From contig JAURZN010000095.1 of NCBI GenBank assembly GCA_030653355.1, forward strand, positions 34,899 through 98,898: a DNA stretch of 64,000 nucleotides, written 5' to 3'. Positions 1 to 7,473 of this stretch are shown here, piece by piece. The translations under genes were made by a program, and so were the position numbers. Within the stretch, counting starts at the first letter, position 1. Each line of letters opens with the position of its first letter. Source of the stretch: Gallionella sp. (lineage in GTDB: Bacteria > Pseudomonadota > Gammaproteobacteria > Burkholderiales > Gallionellaceae). The notes under the pieces are model-generated. The model worked only from the letters and a program-made list of their open reading frames with translations, was not told the origin of the DNA and ran no database searches.

Positions 1-522
1 TTCCACGAGGTCGGTGTGACCAACAAGGACGCGCAGTTCCTCGAACTACGCAAATTTCAGATCACCGACATCGCCCGGCTGTTCCGTGTACCGCCGCACA
101 TGATCGGCGACCTGGACCGAGCCACCTTCAGCAACATCGAACAGCAAAGCCTCGAATTCGTCATGCACACCATGACCCCGTGGGCCGAGCGCTGGGAAGC
201 CAGCATCGAAGCCGACCTGCTGCTCGATGACGACAAACTGGAAGTGGAATTTGATTTCGCCAACCTGATGCGAGGCGATGCCGCCAGTCGCGCCGGTTAC
301 TACCAGAGCGGCATCCAGAACGGCTGGCTGACCCGCAATGAAGCGCGTATCGCAGAAAACCTAGACCCGATCGACGGGCTGGACGAACCGCTGCGACCAC
401 TCAACATGGTCGAGAACTCCGATGCCGAGGAAGCCGAAGGCGAAACTGAACCAACCAAACAACCCACAGCGCCTCAATCACCCGCTGATTCAGAACAGAA
501 AGACGCCGAAGATGAAACGTGA
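1..522 (+). CDS. Phage portal protein, C-terminal part (5' truncated by window)
   Basis: Frame 1 is open from base 1 (FHEVGVTNKDAQFLELRKFQITDIARLFRVPPHMIGDLDRATFSNIEQQSLEFVMHTMTPWAERWE...), typical of the HK97-type portal C-terminus. Followed by protease and capsid genes. Confidence 0.9.
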   Translation, partial: FHEVGVTNKDAQFLELRKFQITDIARLFRVPPHMIGDLDRATFSNIEQQSLEFVMHTMTPWAERWEASIEADLLLDDDKLEVEFDFANLMRGDAASRAGYYQSGIQNGWLTRNEARIAENLDPIDGLDEPLRPLNMVENSDAEEAEGETEPTKQPTAPQSPADSEQKDAEDET

Positions 523-1435
523 ACTCCTGCTGGCCGAGTTTCTGGCCACACCATGGGCGATGATGCCCGAGCGACTAGCTGCCGTAACCTCGGTCATGAG
601 CCGATGGTCACGCGGTGATGCCGCCACCAAAGCCACACTGGAACAGATCGCCGCAGATCAGTCGGCACGAAACACGCGCCGCCAAGCGCTGGCCAGCTCG
701 GCTGGCAACGGCATCGCAGTATTGCCGCTGTATGGCGTGGTCACCCAGCGCGGCAACATGGTCGACGACGTATCCGGCCCCGGCAGTGTCAGCACACAAC
801 TGTTTGCAGCGGCCTTGCGCGATGCCATTGCCGATCCTGCGGTCGGCAGCATCCTGATCGACATCGACAGTCCCGGCGGCAGTGTCTATGGCGTGGCCGA
901 ACTGGCCGACGAGATCGCTGCGGCCCGTAGCCAGAAACCGGTGGTGGCGATCGCCAACAGTCTCGCCGCTTCCGCTGCCTACTGGATAGGTGCGCAGGCC
1001 TCCGAACTGTATGTCACGCCCGGTGGTGAGGTGGGCAGTATCGGCGTGTGGCAGGCGCACTTTGATTATTCCGAAGCGATGTCTCGTGATGGCGTAAAGC
1101 CCACGCTGATTTCGGCGGGCAAATTCAAGGTCGAAGGCAATCCCTACGCACCACTGGATGACGAGGCCCGTTCGTTCCTGCAATCGCGCACCGACGATTA
1201 CTACGCCGCCTTCACCAAGGCCGTCGCAAAGGGACGTGGTGTCGCCATTTCGCAGGTACGGGAGGGAATGGGACAAGGGCGTGTATTGGGTGCCGATGCC
1301 GCACTGGCCGAGAATATGGTCGATGGCATCAGCACCTTCTCCGATGTCCTCAAAAAAATGCAGCGCGATGCAAAGTCATCGAGACCAAAGACATCCCGCC
1401 TCGCCATCGCCCGTCGCGAACTGGAAATTATGTAG
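512..1435 (+). CDS. Prohead protease, S49/ClpP-like family
   Basis: ILIDIDSPGGSVYGVAELADEI and AASAAYWIGAQASELYVTPGGEVGSIGVW motifs of S49 peptidases. Start placed at MKRELLLAEF. Confidence 0.88.
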   Translation: MKRELLLAEFLATPWAMMPERLAAVTSVMSRWSRGDAATKATLEQIAADQSARNTRRQALASSAGNGIAVLPLYGVVTQRGNMVDDVSGPGSVSTQLFAAALRDAIADPAVGSILIDIDSPGGSVYGVAELADEIAAARSQKPVVAIANSLAASAAYWIGAQASELYVTPGGEVGSIGVWQAHFDYSEAMSRDGVKPTLISAGKFKVEGNPYAPLDDEARSFLQSRTDDYYAAFTKAVAKGRGVAISQVREGMGQGRVLGADAALAENMVDGISTFSDVLKKMQRDAKSSRPKTSRLAIARRELEIM

Positions 1436-1467
1436 CAAACCCCGCGAGTAATCGCACCTCAAATCTG

Positions 1468-1513
1468 ACCGCCCTCGTGGCGGTTTTTTATTGCCCGCCT
1501 CGTGCGGGTTGTT
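1468..1513 (+). terminator. Two tandem stem-loops (accgccctcgtggcggtttttta; cccgcctcgtgcggg) between protease and capsid genes
   Basis: GC-rich hairpin followed by T-run, then a second hairpin just upstream of the capsid RBS. Confidence 0.6.
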
Positions 1514-1531
1514 TATTTGGAGAACCCAAGC

Positions 1532-2824
1532 ATGAGCAAACAACTACGAGCGTTGCAGGCACGCAAGAGTGCGCTGGTCAAAGAGGCCCGCGCACTGACT
1601 GATCTGGCGGCAACCGAATCCCGCGACATGACCGATGCCGAGGTCACCGCCTTCGATGCGCTACGCGGAAAAATCGATGCGGCCTCGGCATCCATCGACC
1701 GCGAAGCCGCACTGATCGCCGAAGAAGCACGGTTGTCGGCAAGCAACGCCCTCGGGGTGGTGGTCACCGACAACCGCGAACTGGACCCCAAGCGCGGCTT
1801 CGCCAGCATCGGCGAATTCATGCAGGCAGTGTATCTGTCGCAGAAACCCGGCAAGTCGATGGATGAACGCCTGTTCATAGGTGCTGCAGCACCGACCAGT
1901 TTTGGTAACGAGAGTGCCGGTCAGGATGGCGGCTTTTTGGTGCCACCCGACTTCTCCAAGGAGATTTTCCGGCTGAGTCTGGGCGAGGATTCGCTGATGC
2001 CGCTGACTGACAACGTCGAGATCACGGCAAACAGCATGGCTTTCCCCAAGGATGAAACCACGCCATGGGGTACCAACGGCATTCGTGCCTACTGGCAAGG
2101 CGAAGCAGCGGCTGCCAATGCCACCAAACCGGTGATGGGTCTGTCCACCTTGCGGCTCAAAAAGCTGATGGCATTGGTACCGACCACTGACGAGTTACTG
2201 GACGATGCCAGTGCCCTGACCAGCTACCTGCCGGACAAGGTCGCCACCTCGATCCGCTGGAAGACCAACGAATCCATCCTGTTCGGTGCAGGCAATGGCA
2301 TTCCGATCGGTTGTATGAACGCCGGTGCCGTGGTGACGGTGGCAAAGGAAACCGCTCAGGCCACACAAACACTGGTGCCGCAGAATCTGGCCAAGATGAT
2401 CGCGCGCCTGCCACCGGGTTCGTTCGGCAACGCGGTGTGGATCATCAACAACGATGTGCTGCCTGCGCTGTTCACGCTGTCGCTTGGCAACTACCCGATC
2501 TACCTGCCCAACGGACTGACGGTCGGCGGTATCCAGGTCTCACCCTACGGCACCTTGCTGGGTCGTCCGGTGATCGTGTCGCAGCACGCCAACACCTTCT
2601 CGTCGCAAGGTGACGTGATGCTGGTGGACCTGTCGTACTACCAGACCATCACAAAGGCCGGTGGCTTGCAAACGGCGACCTCGATGCATCTGTATTTCGA
2701 TGCCGATCTGACCGCATTCCGCACCACCTTCCGCATGGATGGACAGTCGAAGATCGCCAGCGCGATCGATCCTGCCAAGGGCAGCAGCAAGCTGTCGCCG
2801 TTCATCCAGCTGGCTGCACGCTAA
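1532..2824 (+). CDS. Phage major capsid protein, HK97 family
   Basis: N-terminal coiled-coil scaffold-like region, then ...QDGGFLVPPDFSKEIFRLSLGEDSLMPL... typical of HK97 capsid. Position after the protease. Confidence 0.92.
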   Translation: MSKQLRALQARKSALVKEARALTDLAATESRDMTDAEVTAFDALRGKIDAASASIDREAALIAEEARLSASNALGVVVTDNRELDPKRGFASIGEFMQAVYLSQKPGKSMDERLFIGAAAPTSFGNESAGQDGGFLVPPDFSKEIFRLSLGEDSLMPLTDNVEITANSMAFPKDETTPWGTNGIRAYWQGEAAAANATKPVMGLSTLRLKKLMALVPTTDELLDDASALTSYLPDKVATSIRWKTNESILFGAGNGIPIGCMNAGAVVTVAKETAQATQTLVPQNLAKMIARLPPGSFGNAVWIINNDVLPALFTLSLGNYPIYLPNGLTVGGIQVSPYGTLLGRPVIVSQHANTFSSQGDVMLVDLSYYQTITKAGGLQTATSMHLYFDADLTAFRTTFRMDGQSKIASAIDPAKGSSKLSPFIQLAAR

Positions 2825-2884
2825 TCGTTAAACCCCTATCGGGCGGGACAGGCTCCCGCCTGAACTTTTACAGGAGATTCCAAT

Positions 2885-3337
2885 ATGTTTCCCAACGCAA
2901 AAGGCAGCGAACTGCTGTCCATCCTCGCCACAGTCGATCCGGTCAGTCAGGCAGCTGGTACCGTCACCACCGGCTGGATTTCGGTGGCGAATTTCCATGC
3001 CCTCATGGCCATTCTTGAAACCGGTGCGCTGGGCGTAGCAGGTACGGTGGATGCAAAACTGCAGCAGGCACTGGATGCCGCCGGTACCGGGGTGAAGGAC
3101 ATCACCGGTCGTGCCATCGTGCAATTCACCCAGGTGGGCGGTGGCAGTGCCAAGCAGGCTCTCCTCAATCTGAAACCAGAAGATCTGGACATCGCAAACG
3201 GCTACGGCTTCATGCGTCTATCGATCACGGTCGGTGTCGCCGCCAGTGTGGTAGCAGCGCAAATCATCGGCCTCAACCCGCGTTATGCCGATGCGGATGT
3301 CTTCAACCAAGCAGCTGTAACGCAGATCATCTACTGA
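2885..3337 (+). CDS. Phage virion-associated hypothetical protein
   Basis: ORF with RBS (caggag) in head gene cluster; no family recognised. Confidence 0.6.
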   Translation: MFPNAKGSELLSILATVDPVSQAAGTVTTGWISVANFHALMAILETGALGVAGTVDAKLQQALDAAGTGVKDITGRAIVQFTQVGGGSAKQALLNLKPEDLDIANGYGFMRLSITVGVAASVVAAQIIGLNPRYADADVFNQAAVTQIIY

Positions 3338-3352
3338 TAACGGAGACAACAC

Positions 3353-3592
3353 ATGGCACGTCACATTCGCTTCACCGAAAACTTCCACGCCGTCGATGGC
3401 GCGGGCAACAGCAGCATCAAATACCGCGCCGGAGAAACTTATCCGGCGACAGAGGAAACAGAACGTCTGACTGCCAGCGGCATCGCGGTGTTAGTTGAAA
3501 TTGTGGACGAACCGGCAGCCATCATCGACACGATTACTGCTGATTCGGCTCCCGCCGCTGATACCGCATCTGCCGATACCCCCGTGAGCTAA
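3353..3592 (+). CDS. Hypothetical phage protein
   Basis: Short ORF collinear with head genes, RBS-like ggagac upstream. Confidence 0.55.
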   Translation: MARHIRFTENFHAVDGAGNSSIKYRAGETYPATEETERLTASGIAVLVEIVDEPAAIIDTITADSAPAADTASADTPVS

Positions 3593-3595
3593 CCC

Positions 3596-4171
3596 ATGCC
3601 GTTGCAACTCGTCACCCCTCCCGCACTGGAGCCGGTCACCCTCAGTGAAGCGCGCCTCCACCTGCGGGTGGACATGGCGGACGACGATCCACTGATCAGT
3701 GCGCTGATCTCGGCGGCCAGATTGCACGCAGAGATGCTGACTGCGCGGCAGTTTCTGCCTGCACGCTGGCGCTTGGTGATGGACCGATTCACGCCGATGG
3801 TCCTGCTCAACCGTTCGCCGGTCGTGAGCGTGGTCAGTGTGCGATACCTAGACATGGGCGGTCTCTGGCAAATCATGCCCGTGACCGACTATGTCGTGGA
3901 GTCGAGTTCCGAACCGGCGCGCATCACGCCTGCCTTCGGCAAGATCTGGCCGCCCACCTTGCCGCAGATCGGCAGCGTGGAAATTCTGTTCGATGCTGGC
4001 TATGCCGATGCCACCAAGGTACCGGATGGCATCAAACGCTGGATGCTGTTGCGTGTCGGCAGCCTGTACCAGCACCGCGAAGAAATGAGCGTGCTGCCTG
4101 CCGGACGTATCGATCCGCTGCCGTTCGTGGATAGCCTGCTCGACCCGTACCGGGTGGTGACCTTGCTATGA
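3596..4171 (+). CDS. Head-tail connector, gp6 / phiE125 gp8-like
   Basis: LVTPPALEPVTLSEARLHLRVD..DDDPLISALISAARLHAE signature. Confidence 0.88.
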   Translation: MPLQLVTPPALEPVTLSEARLHLRVDMADDDPLISALISAARLHAEMLTARQFLPARWRLVMDRFTPMVLLNRSPVVSVVSVRYLDMGGLWQIMPVTDYVVESSSEPARITPAFGKIWPPTLPQIGSVEILFDAGYADATKVPDGIKRWMLLRVGSLYQHREEMSVLPAGRIDPLPFVDSLLDPYRVVTLL

Positions 4172-4500
4172 GCGTGCGTGTTTCAGCAGGACGTCTGGAT
4201 CGCCGCATCACGCTCCAGCAAAAAACCATCACGCGCGGCAATCTGGGTGGGCATCAGGAAGTGTGGACGGATGTTGCAACCGTGTGGGCGGAAGTGCGCG
4301 AGCTGTCCGGTCGGGAAATCTTCAATGCCAAGGCGGTCGGTAGTTCCGCCACCCGCATGATCACCTTGCGCCACCGAGCTGACGTGCATGCGGATCAGCG
4401 CGTGGTGTTTTCCGATGGGCGCATTGCGCGTATCGAATGGCTGCGCCGCACCGAGCGCCACGAATATCTCGAACTATATTGCCTCGACCTCGATGACTGA
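4168..4500 (+). CDS. Phage head closure protein
   Basis: AGRLDRRITLQQKT...VWAEVRELSGREIFNA signature; 4-nt overlap with upstream gene. Confidence 0.88.
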   Translation: MSVRVSAGRLDRRITLQQKTITRGNLGGHQEVWTDVATVWAEVRELSGREIFNAKAVGSSATRMITLRHRADVHADQRVVFSDGRIARIEWLRRTERHEYLELYCLDLDD

Positions 4501-4996
4501 CCTCAAGATTAACGGACTCGCCGAACTGCAAAAGCTGCTCGACGAATTGCCTGCGCGAATCGAAGCGAATGTCGTGCGCGGTGGTGTACGTGCCGGAGCA
4601 CGGGTGATAGCCGATGAGGCCAAACGTCTGTGCCCGATCGGAGGTGTAGAAAACAGTACCCGCGCAGGCGAACAGCCCGGCGCATTGCGTGATTCGATTC
4701 GGGTATCGGCCAAGTCGCAGCGAGGCCGTGTCACCGCCACCATCAAGGCCGGTGGCAAGAACGGTGTGTTTTATGCAGGCATGGTCGAGTACGGCACAGC
4801 GCGTCACCTGATCAAACCGAAGAATCGCAAAAGTCTGCTCCTTGCCGGTGTCGCACGCGAAGCGGTCCAGCATCCCGGTGCCAAAAAGAAACCCTTCATG
4901 CGTCCGGCACTGGATGGCAAGGCTGCCGACGCGGTGGAAACCATGGCCGATTACGCGCGTACTCGCCTGCCGCTCGAGATCGAGAAGATGAAATGA
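4493..4996 (+). CDS. HK97 gp10-like tail-component protein
   Basis: INGLAELQKLLDELPARIEANVVRGGVRAGARVIADEAKRLCP; start at MTDLKI overlapping head closure gene. Confidence 0.86.
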   Translation: MTDLKINGLAELQKLLDELPARIEANVVRGGVRAGARVIADEAKRLCPIGGVENSTRAGEQPGALRDSIRVSAKSQRGRVTATIKAGGKNGVFYAGMVEYGTARHLIKPKNRKSLLLAGVAREAVQHPGAKKKPFMRPALDGKAADAVETMADYARTRLPLEIEKMK

Positions 4997-5391
4997 AAGC
5001 TGAAACCGTCATCAAATCATTGCTGGATGCGTCAGTTGAACTCACTACACTGGTTAGCACGCGCATCTATCTGGACACCCGCCCCGAAGCGGACTTACTG
5101 CCTGCCGTGGTGTTCGAACTGATCAGTGATCGACCGGACACACCCGCCTTCCCCGGCATGAATTGCGAGATGTGCACGGCACGCATGCAGGTGAACTGTC
5201 TGGCACGAACGGCAGAATCCGCTGTTGCCCTACGCGAGGCTGTCAAAGCTGCCTGCCATCTGCATTACGGTGTGATCAATGGTATCGCGGTCACCGCCTG
5301 TTTGCAGGACCAGTGCGGTGCCGACAGTTACGACGCACTGGTGGACATCTACACCAAGCCGGTCGATTTCATTTTGCGCTACCTGCGCTAA
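4993..5391 (+). CDS. DUF3168-like tail completion protein
   Basis: Position plus sequence (LLDASVELTTLVSTRIYLDTRPEADLLPAVVFELISDRPD). Confidence 0.75.
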   Translation: MKAETVIKSLLDASVELTTLVSTRIYLDTRPEADLLPAVVFELISDRPDTPAFPGMNCEMCTARMQVNCLARTAESAVALREAVKAACHLHYGVINGIAVTACLQDQCGADSYDALVDIYTKPVDFILRYLR

Positions 5392-5409
5392 CTTCAAAAG
5401 GAATACCCC

Positions 5410-5601
5410 ATGGCCAAAACCGACCCTGCCACACCTGTGGCAGCCATCGACGCGTCTGCAGTCATCGAGGTCTGGTTCACCGATCTGCTGGCAAGCCTGC
5501 CTGCACTTCGCGAAACCGACACCTACAACCCGCTACGGGTGGCACTCGACGACCTCAAGGTGCGATTGCAACCCGCAGCACCGGTCCCACCCACCCTTTA
5601 A
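5410..5601 (+). CDS. Hypothetical phage protein
   Basis: Short ORF in tail cluster with RBS-like aaaggaa. Confidence 0.5.
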   Translation: MAKTDPATPVAAIDASAVIEVWFTDLLASLPALRETDTYNPLRVALDDLKVRLQPAAPVPPTL

Positions 5602-5619
5602 TCTCAGGAGACAACCACC

Positions 5620-6345
5620 ATGAGTCTGACCTTTGGTAGCGGATTTCTGTACGGCATCAATGCCGCAGCGAACTCGACGCCGATCAAACTCGGCAAATTG
5701 CAGGATGTGTCGTTCGACTTCTCGTTCACGCTGAAGGAACTGCGCGGACAGAGCCAGTTTCCGCTGGATGTGCGACGCGGTTCCGGCAAACTCACCGGCA
5801 AGGCAAAATTCGCCGAACTGAACGGGCGCGCGCTGAACGACCTGTTCTTTAGCGGTACCTCGGCGACCGGGCTGCTGCTCTCAGCAGTGAACGAAGTCGG
5901 TACGGTCACCACCGCCACGGTGACGGTTGCCAATGCCGCCACTTTCGATACCGATCTGGGCGTAGTGTATGGCGCAACGGGCCTGCCGCTGACCAAGGTG
6001 GCGAGTGCACCGGCTGCCGGTCAGTACAGCGTGTCGGTCACTGGCGTGTATACCTTCAACACCGCCGACAATACCAAGCAGGTGCTGATCGACTATCTGT
6101 ACAACGCGACCACCGGCGGCAGCAAGATCACGCTGGGCAATGCGTTGATGGGCAACACGCCAACCTTCATGGGCGTGTTCAGCGCGCAGGTCGGCGGCAA
6201 GACCAACACCCTGAAACTCAACTCCTGCACTTCGTCGAAACTGGCGCTGGCAACCAAACTGGAAGACTACGCCATCCCCGAATTGGACTTCGAGGCGATG
6301 GCCGATGCAACCGGCTCTCTTGGCATCTTCTCTGTGGCGGACTAA
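5620..6345 (+). CDS. Phage major tail tube protein
   Basis: Position between DUF3168 and tail chaperone; MSLTFGSGFLYGINAAANSTPIKLGKLQDVSFDFSFTLKEL. Confidence 0.8.
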   Translation: MSLTFGSGFLYGINAAANSTPIKLGKLQDVSFDFSFTLKELRGQSQFPLDVRRGSGKLTGKAKFAELNGRALNDLFFSGTSATGLLLSAVNEVGTVTTATVTVANAATFDTDLGVVYGATGLPLTKVASAPAAGQYSVSVTGVYTFNTADNTKQVLIDYLYNATTGGSKITLGNALMGNTPTFMGVFSAQVGGKTNTLKLNSCTSSKLALATKLEDYAIPELDFEAMADATGSLGIFSVAD

Positions 6346-6347
6346 TC

Positions 6348-6668
6348 ATGATCAACGGTAAAACAATCACCCTCTCGGGGCGCGAGTTTGTCGCTCCACC
6401 GGTCAACTGGGCCACCTTCAAGCAGTTCAAGGCGGAATTTGCCGAAATCCAGAAGGGAACGTGGGTGCCGGACTTCGATGTCATGGGCACCATCATCCTG
6501 CAGGCGTTGCAGCGCAACTACCCTGAACTGACCGAAGCGGAACTGGGCTCCTTGCTCGACATCGGCAATATGGGACAGGCGTTCTCGGCGGTCATGAATG
6601 CCAGCGGTTTTGAGGACCGCACGCCGGGGGAGGTTCACGCGGCGAGCTCATCGACTGGGACGAACTGA
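6348..6668 (+). CDS. Tail assembly chaperone (G-like frame)
   Basis: Located between tail tube and tape measure; ends just past the candidate slippery G-run at 6626-6630. Confidence 0.75.
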   Translation: MINGKTITLSGREFVAPPVNWATFKQFKAEFAEIQKGTWVPDFDVMGTIILQALQRNYPELTEAELGSLLDIGNMGQAFSAVMNASGFEDRTPGEVHAASSSTGTN

Positions 6669-6682
6669 CCGCGCACATCGCC

Positions 6683-6919
6683 ATGAGTACCGGTTGGTCG
6701 TGGGACACCATCGACCGGGAAATGGACTTGATGCGGCTTGCCGCGCTGAATCATTACTGGGACAGACATCCGCCGCTACACCTGATGGTGCAAAGCTATC
6801 TTGGCATCAAGCCGGTGTCGCGTAGTTTAGCTGCACGGCAACGGGAAGCGGACAACACGGAGCGGGATGTTCAGGAATTTGCCGAGATGTTTACAGCGGC
6901 AGGCGGACTTAGCGCTTGA
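6683..6919 (+). CDS. Tail assembly chaperone T-like frame; probably expressed as a -1 frameshift extension of the preceding ORF
   Basis: Frame is -1 relative to 6348..6668. Upstream of the ATG the -1 frame is open and reads GGSRGELIDWDELTAHIAMSTGWSWDTIDREMDLMRLAALNHYW. Confidence 0.72.
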   Translation: MSTGWSWDTIDREMDLMRLAALNHYWDRHPPLHLMVQSYLGIKPVSRSLAARQREADNTERDVQEFAEMFTAAGGLSA

Positions 6920-7187
6920 GATCGCGGTAAAAATTCTCGTGAGAACCTATAGCTTCCAGATAAACCAACTGGACACCTTCGTCGAGTGTGTAGCCCAGCA
7001 GATAGAGCTGTCCTTGACTACGAAATTTGTAGACTAACAACTCAGCGAGATCACCTTTTTTACGCTCGCCGATGGAAGGTTTCTCAGCAACCAGTTCGAC
7101 CGCATTATCGACATCTGCCGCGACGTTATCGTGTAGTTTCTTGTACTGACGGGCAAAGCGCCGCGTCTGTTCAACGGTGTAACTCAT
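6909..7187 (-). CDS. RelE/ParE-family toxin
   Basis: SYTVEQTRRFARQYKKL...VAADVDNAVELVAEKPSIGERKKGDLAELLVYKFRSQGQLYLLGYTLDE; RelE/ParE fold signature. Confidence 0.85.
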   Translation of the reverse strand: MSYTVEQTRRFARQYKKLHDNVAADVDNAVELVAEKPSIGERKKGDLAELLVYKFRSQGQLYLLGYTLDEGVQLVYLEAIGSHENFYRDLKR

Positions 7188-7411
7188 GCACAGCGACTGC
7201 GTGGCACGAACGGTGTTGCCTGATCGCGTGGCTCACGCATTGAGGCCAAAGCTTCCGCCACAAAACTAACTGGCAAATCCGGATTGTCGAGTGATGCACG
7301 ACCAATCATGGCCCAATACTCAATCTGTCCTGCGATTGTACGGTGCTCAACCTGTGCTTCGGTGCGCGCCTGCTCGTACAGCGTGTCGTCGATTCTAACT
7401 GGCATACCCAT
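7184..7411 (-). CDS. ParD-like antitoxin
   Basis: MPVRIDDTLYEQARTEAQVEHRTIAGQIEYWAMIGRASLDNPDL; 4-nt overlap with downstream toxin. Confidence 0.82.
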   Translation of the reverse strand: MGMPVRIDDTLYEQARTEAQVEHRTIAGQIEYWAMIGRASLDNPDLPVSFVAEALASMREPRDQATPFVPRSRCA

Positions 7412-7473
7412 TTTGGCTCTCCCAATAACATTTACTACAAAAGTAGCGACATTGTAAACCCGAAGGACTGAAT

